This document shows positions 54,818 to 64,000 of a stretch of DNA of 64,000 nucleotides, one piece after another (the first letter of the stretch is position 1; every line of letters begins with the position of its first letter). The notes beneath the pieces were generated by a model. That model saw only the letters and a program-made list of their open reading frames with translations. It did no database searches and was not told the origin of the DNA. Origin of the DNA: Tetrapyrgos nigripes (Eukaryota; Basidiomycota; Agaricomycetes; Agaricales; Campanellaceae); the NCBI GenBank assembly GCA_013368315.1, contig JAACJM010000060.1, positions 62,001-126,000 of the forward strand, in the 5' to 3' direction. A program made the position numbers and the translations under genes.

Positions 54818-57573
54818 CAGTCCATAGCGTAGATATTCTGTACTGTATATACAGTAATTACTGGTGTGCCTGTTCTGCAGAACCTGCAGTAATCACTTGT
54901 GAGGCAAGCACTCCTGAATGCTGGATATCACTGGGACGTTTCTGGATCTACATCCATCAGGATGCCTTCCAGCTACATCCAGTAAGATATCCAGCATTGT
55001 TTGGTAAGCATTCTCTCCATCCAAAATTAGCTCACTAGCGCCCCATGTTGATACGGTGTGCCCATCATTAGTCGGTGTTTCTAAATATGCGGAATGTCGG
55101 TCAGGATCTTGCAATCCAGGATTTCTCCAGTGAGATCTACTGTGGAATCATTTTGCCAAATGGGAATTTCCTTTGATCCACTTGGCAGCTATGCTGCAGC
55201 CACACGCCGCACTGCTTCCTATGTTGGCTTCCTCATACGGCCATATGTTACGCTTTTATTAAAACCAGGCCTCCATACTATGTAGTACGATAGCATGAGA
55301 GTAGCATATTCCTCATGGACCGTGACCTGTCATCTCCGCTTTGGAGTAGCTTGTGTCAGTCTTCGGAAAATGCCATTGGGAACTGTCGGTTCACACGGAA
55401 TTTGGGGCCGAGAACAGCTGTTTTGGGCGCGCGATTCATTGTTCGCTTTTGTGGAAATGGATGTAGATGCACATTATGCCATGATCTCTTTATTGTCACC
55501 AATCTATCTATCTATCTATCTACAGGAATGGTTATATCTGCAAACCGATTGAGTAGCCACTGGCCCGGGGTTGGGCTTGCTGCGCTGTTCTCCTTGGCTC
55601 ATACCGTACACCTATACACGAGCACAAATGAAGTATCCAGTCATCAAGAGCATTCTTTAAAGAATAAAAAGATTATCTATCTCCCCTTTCTAATAAATTT
55701 TACGCACCAAATGTCAATTCGCAGTGAAGCACAGCAATTGTGGCTGAAGTGGTCATTATGCTTTATAAATTCTGGAGCGTGTATGATCCATTAGTTGTAT
55801 TCACCATGTGTAGAGCTGCTTTCTTATTAGCTTCCAAATCTTCTGGATGAAGATAAATGGCACCAACGGGCTGCATCTATAGTGTTCTTTGTTAATTCAA
55901 CATTCACACGCTGTTCTCAATACTATCTGGCTTGAACTACTAAAATCACTAACAGAGCCCAAAGATAGGAACTGTATAAGCATATGGACTCAATTTTCCA
56001 TCTTTTTGCGAAGTGTCAAAATATTCCGGGGAGTGTAGCAAGTGATGTATATGTTTGAGTATTCGGATGAAGCACTTTTTGAAGTTTTTGCATCACAAGT
56101 GCTTTTGTGAGCCTACGACTTCTGGCTAGTAATAGAATCACTGGAACACCTTATATCATTATTCAATACATTACCGTGGACATTTCTTCATTTTTTCACG
56201 AATTTCAAAGTACCAAATGGTACCTCTAATCCAAGACGAACATCCCGGATTGACCATTTTCTGAGAGTTTTGTGTCAACGTGCAAATATCTCTCGAAAAA
56301 TAAAGTATAACAGCCCAAAAAATATTCAGAGAATACTAATACATATGTAAAGACTTTACCGAACTTCTCCGAGGTCAAAGGTGCTCTGTTGATACAACAC
56401 AAGTCGAAGCAAAGACCGAGATGGCGCGCTAAGCGCCCACATAATGCGTGGAAATTGTAAGATCAAAAGTCTGTAAGATCAAAAGTCGTAAGATCAAAAG
56501 TCGTAAGATCAAAAGTCGTAAGATCAAAAGTCGTAAGATCAAAAGTCGTAAGATCAAAAGTCGTAAGATCAAAAGTTAAAGATCAAAAGCCTGTAAGATC
56601 GAAAGTATGTAAGACCAAAACAACCGTAACTAGACTGATATCCTTACTGGATACCATGCTGGACTGTTCTCATGCGTGCTGTATCTTGTGCTGTATCTGC
56701 CTTCTTTTTTTGTGTTACGAGTGGCGCATTCCAGGCATTGTCTGGGGTTGGGAAAAAAGCTCTCGAGTGTTCACTGAAGATACATGGTAAAATTTTGCAG
56801 GTATTCCGAGCAAATACAGATACTGATATCTGTACCCGCAGGTGTCAGTTTCCAATATGGAAACCAGGACGAAATCCAGCAGAGTATAAATCCTTGCTGG
56901 ATACCAAGCTGGATTGTTCCCATGCGTGCTGGATCTTTTGCTGTATCTGCTGATTGCAGGAACAGGGCTGGGAGATCTAAGAGATCTTCATTGTTTTTTC
57001 TGTCTTATGCGAAAGTGCTCTTTTCCAGGCATTGTCTGGCTCCGGGAATAAAGATGCGCCATAATGCAGTGGTTTTAACAGTACTAGTAGTGATACATGT
57101 GGTATCCCCAGTTTACATTGAATAAATCTCTCCTTATTTATGTTTCATGTTTGGACACATGTTTGAGGTTTGAAAAATGTGGATCTGGAAGTATATGATG
57201 GGTTGAAGAAATAACGGACGCCAGAAGATTAGGATTGATTCGGAACCAACCCTTCCTGGGAAAATCTCCTATATCCAAAAAAAATGGACTAATCCTAGGA
57301 TTCTCGTTAGATTTTCAAGTTGGGTAGGAAATCCCCTGGGACGGCGATCAAGGCCTGTGCTCGTTGTGTGCAATGAGGAGTGTGTCATTGTGCTCGGCGT
57401 GGAGCACAAGTATTAACATCACATGCAGCCTCATGCCTGATACAGCATGATATTCAGCATGCCATACAGGAATCAATGTATGCCTTTATAAGCCCTTGTA
57501 ACTACTGTATTTTCTGCAGACAGGCACGGCCAGTAGTACTGCAAATTCTGCAGAACTTCTACACCATGTTGTG
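54818..57573. mobile_element. TIR element of 2756 bp inside repeated-family copy 3
   Basis: Flanked by CAACCCC (54811-54817 and 57574-57580). The end regions are imperfect inverted repeats of about 80 bp: CAGTCCATAGCGTAGATATT against CACAACATGGTGTAGAAGTT, both continuing to ...TGCCTGT.CTGCAGA. Inside are a tandem array (56457-56620) and two related pieces with ctggataccatgctgga (about 56645 and 56897). No transposase recognised, so non-autonomous or of a superfamily I cannot name. Confidence 0.75.
56457..56620. repeat. Tandem array of a 15 bp unit, about 11 copies
   Basis: Unit gtaagatcaaaagtc, head to tail, with clean central copies and diverged outer ones (ctgtaagatcaaaagc, atgtaagaccaaaa). 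Minisatellite inside the 2756 bp element. Copies are directly adjacent with no spacers, so it is not a CRISPR array. Confidence 0.92.
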
Positions 57574-58707
57574 CAACCCCTGTATCACCAAAGCACCCCA
57601 ATCATATAGCACTTCTAGTCTTTTATGGTCGATAAGAATGCAAAGAGAACTATGATATGCAGCATGAAAGGGGTGGACGGAAGATGTAAAAGTTGGTAAT
57701 CCATCATAAGGGTACTCAAAGCATTGCTCCTTCTTGGTTACTGGATCACTGACATACAGAGGACCTTCGAAGCAGCTGATTGCAAGAATGTATTCGTAAG
57801 GGCGGACGGGAAACGACTGCAGAACGATCAGTTTATCAAGTATGAGAGAATAAGCTTGAGCACGCACTTCAGTATACGGCCGGTGAGGTCGTGCATCCGA
57901 TTTATGTATCCTAACCATTTCTTGCAAAGTCTGTGGAGTGGGCACAAAGCAGAGCTTTTCTTCACCCAGTAAAGCAGCGATGTCCTTTCGCACTAACAAT
58001 TTCGTCAAAGACTATTCCGGAGAGATAGTTCATACGCACCTGAGAGTTCGTTATGAGAAGCATTGAAGTCTATTCCACCCCTTGGTACTCCCCAATTATA
58101 CTCGAGAGTAGCCATCTAGTGCAGAGTAAGTTACTGAGATACAGACGAAGGATCTGACTTACCTTGCGTGGAGATAACAGGTGCTTGCCTGGCCGAAGGA
58201 GTCGATAAGAGCGGGGTTCTGACGCGAATGAGCTCGTCTTGGTAGCCAGAGAGTCGCAAAGATAGACGTTGGACATTGCGAGTGGACAGTATGCTACAGT
58301 ATGATGACGGAGAGAATCAAGAAACGGTCAGGGTCGCGGTTCGATAGGTTTTTTATTCCTGTTTTGGGGAACAATAGGTCAGATTACGAAGCCTTTGTCC
58401 AGTGGTATGAAAGGCACCAGAGACATTGTTCAGACAGGGCTGATTACAGCCTAATCAACGAAAGTCGCCATAGCAAAATCCTTTGTACAAGTTGAGAAAA
58501 TAGCACAAATCCAGGAAAAGGTATTTGCAGATGAAAGAATTTGGTGAAGGCGTCGTCGAGCAGGACGAAGATGGTTGAGGGTGTTGTTCCAATGTGTGAA
58601 ACCAATATTACTCCGAAAAGTGAGTACCTAACCTTGACCTAACCGCTTCTTATACTCTAGTACTGACAAAAACCTTGACCTTGTGTATTGTAAATACGCT
58701 GCAACAG

Positions 58708-59040
58708 CTTCGTCCAAATATTCTTCAGAGAAGAACGTCTCCCCATCGAAGAAGGTTGGAAACGCTCAGAGACGCCTATTAACAAGACAACGTTGGCTCC
58801 TCTGGTGTTTGTCGTCCAGAATGAGTCCAATTGGACGTCTAGTGGTGGATGTTCTAATGTAAAGCTGAGTCCTGGATCGGTTTTGCCTAGACCGGGAATG
58901 GGTTTGACGATGGATGTGTCTGGCACTGGGAAGGAGGAACTGTTGATGGATGGGCAATCGACGTTATTGGGTTTGTAGACGGGGACTTGGACGGGGACTA
59001 TATGCATTATCTTTGTTTTTCAAATTGGAATGGTGAAGTA
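58708..59040 (+). pseudogene. Last exon of the peroxygenase-like gene, duplicated fragment
   Basis: Nearly identical to the final exon at 35021-35360 (FVQIFFREERLPIEEGWKR onward), including the preceding intron from 58620. A tag stop at 58976 replaces the tgg codon of the first copy. Exons 1-4 are missing; upstream it joins the flank of repeated-family copy 3. Confidence 0.85.
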
Positions 59041-59689
59041 TAAGACATGAAGCTAAACTCTATTTAAACCAGTTTCTTCTGCGTGCTTGAATACCAATCA
59101 ATGGCTTTGAGGGCCTACTACGCTACTCCTCCCTATACTTTTTTACGCCAGGGACTGGACAGACCAGGGCATTCCACCGTAACCATCTACTTCTGTTATG
59201 ATTCCTTTTCCCCATCGTCATTTCCTTTCACGGGTAATCGAACCATCCTTCGCCTAGTGCGTTTCGTTCTATAAAGCTTCAAGATCATGTCCGAACTGGG
59301 ATGATGAACCCGGGCCATCTCTCCATCGTTTTATTGACTTGCGGTCCAGAGGTAGTAAGCTCGCACAGCTCGACGTTTGTCTAGTCATTCTCGTCGGCGC
59401 AGGATTAGAGGGCCAGAGGATTCCTTTGGAGCGCAATATTTATCACTTGATGTACGCGTTACAGTTTTTTCAACACAAGCTGTCCTACTATTTGGGTAAT
59501 CTACATGGAGAAAATGTATTCTAAAAGTACAAATCCTAAGGTAAAGATACAGTGAGGAAATAGATATGAAGCGAGAGTCTTGTCCTCTACTAGTAAACCC
59601 CGTTCCATCTCGCGGAACAGCCCAGAGTCCCGCGCTACGTGCCAATGCTGCACGCCGCCTGTGGTCAGACAGTCAGACAGTCGTCTGTC

Positions 59690-60706
59690 TCAGCGTAGAG
59701 AAATAGGCACGGAATTGTGATGGTTTTCGTTATAGGAGCGAGGGCTTAGAGGTGACTCCTCGTACTCACGAATGCGCCTGGGACTGTCGAACACCGGATC
59801 CTCAGCATAGCCTGGCACTTGCGTCCCCGCTATCCAAGCCGCTATGGACTGGTCGTCCATATAACCATCGGCGCAATCGTATGCAGGCGCGCTTTTTACT
59901 CCTCGCGGCGGTGTTAGAGGACAAGGCTCAGAGCTCGACGAAGCTTCTTCCGACTCGTCACCTAGCAATTCCGGCGATATCCAGTCCGGAATAAGATCCA
60001 TCAACCCTTGTATCACGAAAGCACCCCAGTCATATAGCTCCTGTAGTCTTTTATGGTAGAGAAGAATGCAACCAGAGCTATGATATGCAGCATGGAAAGG
60101 GTGGACGGAGGATGTGAAAGTTGGTAATCCGTCATAAGGGTACTCGAAGCATTGCTCCTTCTTGGTTACTGGATCACGGACATACAGCGGACCTTTGAAG
60201 GAGCCGGTTGCGAGAATGTATTCGTAAGGGCGAACGGGAAACGACTGCAGAATGGTCAGTTTATCAAGTATAAGAGAATAAGCTTGAGCACGCACTTCAG
60301 TATACGGCTGGTGAGGTCGTGCATCCGATTTATGTATTCTGACCATTTCCTGCAAGGTCTGTGGGGTGGGCACAAAGCAGAGCTTTTCTTTACCCAGTAA
60401 AGCAGCGATGTCCTTTCGCACTAACAATCTCGTCAAAGACTATTCCGGAGAAAGTTGTTAGTTCATGCGCACCTGAGAGTTTGTTATGAGAAGCATTGAA
60501 GTCTATTCCACCTCTTGGTACTCCCCAATTATACTCGAGAGTGGCCACCTAGCGCAAAGTAAGTTACTGAGATACAGACGAAGGATCAGACTCACCACGC
60601 GTGGGGACAAGCTGTTCTTGCCGGGCCAAAGGAGTCGATAAGAGCGGGGTTCTGACGCGAATGCGCTCGGCTGGGTAGCCAGAGAGTCGCAAGGGAAGGA
60701 GACCAT
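59690..60706 (-). CDS. Repeated-family gene, copy 4, 305 aa
   Basis: Exons 60706-60596, 60548-60473 and 60420-59690. Same architecture as copies 1 and 2, with a different N-terminus (MVSFPCDSLATQPSAF), because the block is joined to unrelated sequence upstream of about 60695. No lesion seen. C-terminus as in the other copies. If any copy is expressed from a new promoter it is this one. Confidence 0.62.
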
Positions 60707-60968
60707 GATGTTGGTTGAAACTGAGGAGTACGCGTCTCTTTTGTTGACGTTTTCGCTCACGTGCTTACCATTGTTTACAATGTTTACAAAATGATATTCA
60801 TCTCCGCCTAAAAAATAGACTAGGTATGTATGTCGACCTGCACTTCACACGGCAGTGGCTGATTGAGATGATTGGTGCGCGTCAATTGGACTTTAATCTT
60901 TTGTTCTCAATTTGTTCTTTTTGCCGTTTGTGGGCGTAAGTGCTGTAGAGCGATCGTTCTGAAGAACA

Positions 60969-60976
60969 TATATAAA
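60969..60976 (+). promoter_or_regulatory. TATA box of the gene at 61026
   Basis: TATATAAA, 50 nt before the ATG. The region 60707-60968 shows no other feature. Confidence 0.6.
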
Positions 60977-61025
60977 CTACAGAGCAGACACCGCACTTCT
61001 CACCTATTTCTTCCCCACTCCTATC

Positions 61026-62865
61026 ATGCAGCCACCACGAGCCAGTAGACCCGAGCTTGGTGCGATGACCGAATCACCAGACGACTCCCCCACGAAAGCT
61101 CCTTCTAGAATCAGTAAGGACGCACACGATGACGCGGAACATCAGCCAGAGAACAACCCACACGAGTCTACCCCAGGCAAGATAGTCGGCGAATACATCA
61201 GAGACCTCGACGGTCCCTCGAAGAAGCGCCACGCCAAGGTCGTGCGCATCCCCGACAGATGTAATATCACCCAAGAAAAAGGGAAGAGTCCGGGAAACGA
61301 TGTCGACTGGTCTCATATCATTCCAAAGTCTCTTCAGAAAAAGGACGAGGTGAGTCGTTCTATGCGCCTTGACTGCCAGTATAATGACATACTTATTCAC
61401 ACTCTCTCAAAAGATGCGCACTATCTCGAGGCTACTTGGTGTTCCGGACTTGCACATTAATACCCGCGGCAACGTGATGAGATGTACGAGCCATCTTTCT
61501 TCCATTCGCAAGTTATCAATATGCTGACTGCTCTGAACAGTATCCACAGATAAACATCGAACACATGACGGTGGGCAATGGATTATCGCCCTTGAAGATC
61601 TCGACCTGTTAGAGGAGATCGTCGGTTTGATCAAAAAGAACCTCAAAGTCGACCAAGACACCGATTCTAAGGAAGAGGACCAGGGCGAGAACGAGAAAGA
61701 AGGCGAGGAAGAGGATGCAGCTCAAAGGGGTCCCATCGACTTGGTTAAAGTAAGTGGTGTTTTAAAATCTCATTTTGGAAGATGAAGACTGACTGCAGTA
61801 ATCACAGATGTACAATCCGGTTCCCGGAGAAAGGAAATGGACAGAGTACACGATCGTTCCTCTCGACGACAACCTTAAGCCTAGACGCATTCTTCAACAA
61901 GTCCTTGATGAGAATCCGGACGGTACCTTTTCCCCGCGAGAGCCTGACGGTCTCCATGTCATTAAACCCTTTGCCGATTTCAAGTTTAAGTCGCACCTCA
62001 ACCTTGCGATAGTGATCGTCCATGCTGCCCTGCGCATACGAGACCGCAAGATTTACCCAAAGGTCCAAGGAAATCCCAGCCTTCTGTGGCTCTATAGACG
62101 AAGCGAGGACTGGTTCAATCAGAAGGTTCCTAAATCTTTTCTTGCGCGCCGCAAGAAAGCGTTGGAAGGGTACGACAGGGTCGGCGGTCCGAGAACGGTC
62201 GATGGGGAATATACGAGCGGAAGCATCCACAGAACGAGCAGACACCCGAGAATGCACCTCCCAAAGACCCTTCAGTCGCAGACACGGATGATCGTATCAT
62301 TGTTGATCAAAACCTGAACGTCCTTCCCCCTGGCCCAGATGGCCAACCTTTTCCAGAGGACATCGAGGCCATCGAGGATATTGTGGCCGCGTTTAATAAC
62401 AGCCCTTCGGCCGGACCAGCAGAACGCCGCCAAATCCAAGCAGGTAAAGCCCCCAGCGTCATCACAGCTGAGAGCTTGGAAGAAAACATGTTCACTACCC
62501 GAATGAGAACTCAGCCGGTACTACCGACGAGCTATTACGCCAGTTTCCAGTTTACCAGCGAGCATGGGCCAGAGGTGTTGGAGGAATTCCAAGAATTGAT
62601 GAGAAAGTTTCGTGACTTGAAGATCACCTCCTCCAACCATCCGGGACTGCAGGCATCCGTGAAACTCGGAGCACCACCTGTACTGTGGTCAAGGGCACAC
62701 TCCGTGAAGAGTGCACCTGGAGGGAGCGAATCTGCGAGGAGTGGAGCAGGTGATAGAGAGGAAGGTGCTTCGAGGAAAAGGGTCAGAATCGAAGATGATA
62801 TACAAGAGAAGGGCAAAGAGAAGGAGGAGCAAGATCCAGATGTACAGTTTTTTCAGACGGGATGA
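61026..62865 (+). CDS. Protein of unknown function, 520 aa, five exons
   Basis: Exons 61026-61349, 61414-61438, 61541-61749, 61808-62179 and 62233-62865; all phases join. I do not recognise the family. Residues 1-70 are polar (Asp/Pro/Ser/His-rich). WSHIIPKSLQKKDE and GGQWIIALEDLDLLEEIVGL follow, then an acidic Glu-rich run at about 160-185 and a compact part with MYNPVPGERKWTEYTIVPLD and KSHLNLAIVIVHAALRIRD. After that comes a Pro/Asp-rich linker, a helical part (EVLEEFQELMRKFRDLK) and a basic KRVRIEDD near the end that could be a nuclear signal. Two joints are weak: the 25 nt exon 2 and the intron 62180-62232 with donor GTCGGC. A one-base change in the gggg at 62213 would replace the latter. 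Confidence 0.65.
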
Positions 62866-63610
62866 TTAATGGTAATTCTGATTGTCTGACGGTCTAGGCA
62901 TTTACGATTTATGACCTTGTAGCGATCTATCTCATTTGTACTCACTACATGTTTTCTTTTTCTTTGGCTATACGAAACGAGCCGCTCAAGCGATGACGAG
63001 TGAAGAGCTCTCTTTAAAGCAAGATTCCTGAGCTAAGATGAGTCCCTTCAGACGACTGCGTTTGTCGCCAGTACTGTGAACCACTCACCATATCTGAGGT
63101 GCAGCTGCCTCTAGCTTCTATCTCGCATCGATGAGCCCATTCCTATCATTACTGATCCTCAGTCCTTCCTCTCCGCCTCTTCGTTTCTCGTCATATGCCC
63201 ATTACCAGTTGACGAGTCAGACACCTTGAAAAAGGTGAGTTGAGATTCTTTGAGGCGTTAGCTGCTTCTCCGACTTCGACATTTTCCAGAACGCAACCAA
63301 GATAAGAGTATTCGTGAGGAAGTATGGAGTGGTATCAATGTGGTCCACCGTCGCAGTAAGACTCAGAGAGAGGATTCGCACGCGGGATGTCGTCAATCGT
63401 TAACCGATATGTAGCAACGCCAGACAGAAAACAACCGCAAGGTTTTATTATTATGAGTTACGACGAGTGGTACAGGGCGAATATATAAAACACTCGAGAT
63501 ATGCACATTGTTACAATTCCGTGAAAGAACGGATATCCTTTGCAAGTGGCGAACACTTGTAGCATACGCCGTATGCAGAGGAGTACTCATCCTCACCCTG
63601 AGAGTCACTG
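62866..63610. other. Intergenic 745 bp
   Basis: The 3' region of the previous gene. Coding-like but broken frames; nothing I can name. Confidence 0.4.
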
Positions 63611-63619
63611 TCAAACATG

Positions 63620-63850
63620 CACTATAGACCACACATACTATGTACAGCGGAACCTTCCCTGGACCAGAACCACTCGCTGCCAGGACTCAAAGTCGGATAC
63701 CCACTCGGTCCCAAGGTCGCCGTTTGTATGTCGGACCACGGACACCACGGAAGTACCCATTTGCTGTGTTGCTGATAGGTGGTCCTGAGCGTTTCCGGCC
63801 TTCTTCGTCTTGGACTTCCTTCTGTGAAAAACATTTGGACAATGCTAGAT
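63620..63850 (-). pseudogene. Peroxygenase-like last-exon remnant at the right edge
   Basis: On minus, the DNA gtccaaatgtttttcacag and cgaagaaggccggaaacgctc aligns with the last exon of the peroxygenase-like gene (gtccaaatattctttagag, cgaagaaggttggaaacgctc). The frame slips between MFFTEGS and QDEEGRKRSGPPIS. More diverged than the 58708 fragment, so an older relative. Upstream exons, if any, are beyond the window. Confidence 0.5.
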
Positions 63851-64000
63851 ATCTAGTATGAAAGTGAAGGTTTTTCCATAACACTCCCATCCAAAACAAA
63901 CAGTTCAACTCTCCGAGTGAAAAAAGTCCTTCCTTGAATGAGTAGTCTTCGGATTGATGGTCTCATCTTCTGCGGGTCGTTTTTGCTGTCCTCTTCCTGC

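Larger units (their letters stand above)
54490..58276 (-). pseudogene. Repeated-family gene, copy 3, cut in two by a 2756 bp element
   Basis: The 5' part is 58276-58163, 58118-58043 and 57992-57581 (MSNVYLCDSLATKTSSF to ALVIQG). The 3' part is 54817-54490 (LMDLIPDWLIKLAPELLG to the usual C-terminus). They meet exactly at the site caacccc, present on both sides of the insert, so they are one gene and not two partial copies. The 3' part shows several CG to CA/TG changes against copy 1. Confidence 0.8.
35361..60705. repeat. Dispersed segmental duplication: four blocks with the repeated-family gene
   Basis: Blocks at about 35361-36850, 39620-40994, 54240-58560 (split by the element) and 59450-60705 share the gene, its 3' flank (gtgccaatgctgcacgcc, aaaatgtattctaaaagtac) and, in three, its 5' flank (ggttttttattcctg). 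Blocks 1 and 2 also carry the F-box gene on the upstream side. The peroxygenase last exon abuts block 1 and recurs between blocks 3 and 4. All copies of the repeated gene have the same orientation. Confidence 0.85.

Noticed and set aside
56457..56620. CRISPR array
   Set aside because: The 15 bp units are directly adjacent without spacers and the genome is eukaryotic.

Overview
This is nuclear DNA of a filamentous fungus, most likely an agaricomycete (mushroom-forming basidiomycete). The genes are dense with 50-70 nt GT-AG introns and include exons of only 10-17 nt. The protein types point the same way: a heme-thiolate peroxygenase, coiled-coil plus F-box proteins, DIRS-like retroelements, and many hAT and Tc1/mariner elements. 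No tRNA, rRNA or CRISPR array was seen. Gene models were built by hand from splice sites and reading phase; no homology search was possible, so family names come from recognised motifs.

Layout. (1) 1-19.9 kb is a conserved gene region: a coiled-coil gene (minus, runs off the left edge), a 14-exon mitochondrial carrier (minus), a 4.8 kb gene-poor stretch, a very large BEM2-like RasGEF/PH/RhoGAP gene (plus), and two more genes related to the first coiled-coil gene (plus). (2) 20.4-29.2 kb holds three related genes for tiny six-cysteine secreted proteins, all on minus. Each has four exons and is invisible as a single ORF. The first is stretched over 6 kb because a 4.5 kb hAT transposon, carrying an apparently complete transposase, and a 1.1 kb hAT element, itself hit by a 0.5 kb one, sit in its second intron. 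(3) 30.4-35.4 kb holds two secreted-enzyme genes, both damaged: a gluconolactonase/SMP-30-like gene with an 850 bp hAT element in an exon, and a peroxygenase-like gene with a one-base frameshift. (4) 35.5-60.7 kb is a mosaic of duplicated blocks. A small three-exon gene occurs four times (one copy cut in two by a 2.76 kb element), with two decayed F-box genes, a Tc1/mariner element, other TIR elements and a dead DIRS-like retroelement. (5) 61-64 kb has one 520-residue gene of unknown function and, at the right edge, a peroxygenase-like remnant.

The most striking results are the nested-transposon intron in the small secreted protein gene, with all splice sites and reading phase kept, the hidden array of such genes, the exactly resolved target-site duplications of seven elements, and one insertion whose empty site survives in a duplicated block of the same window.
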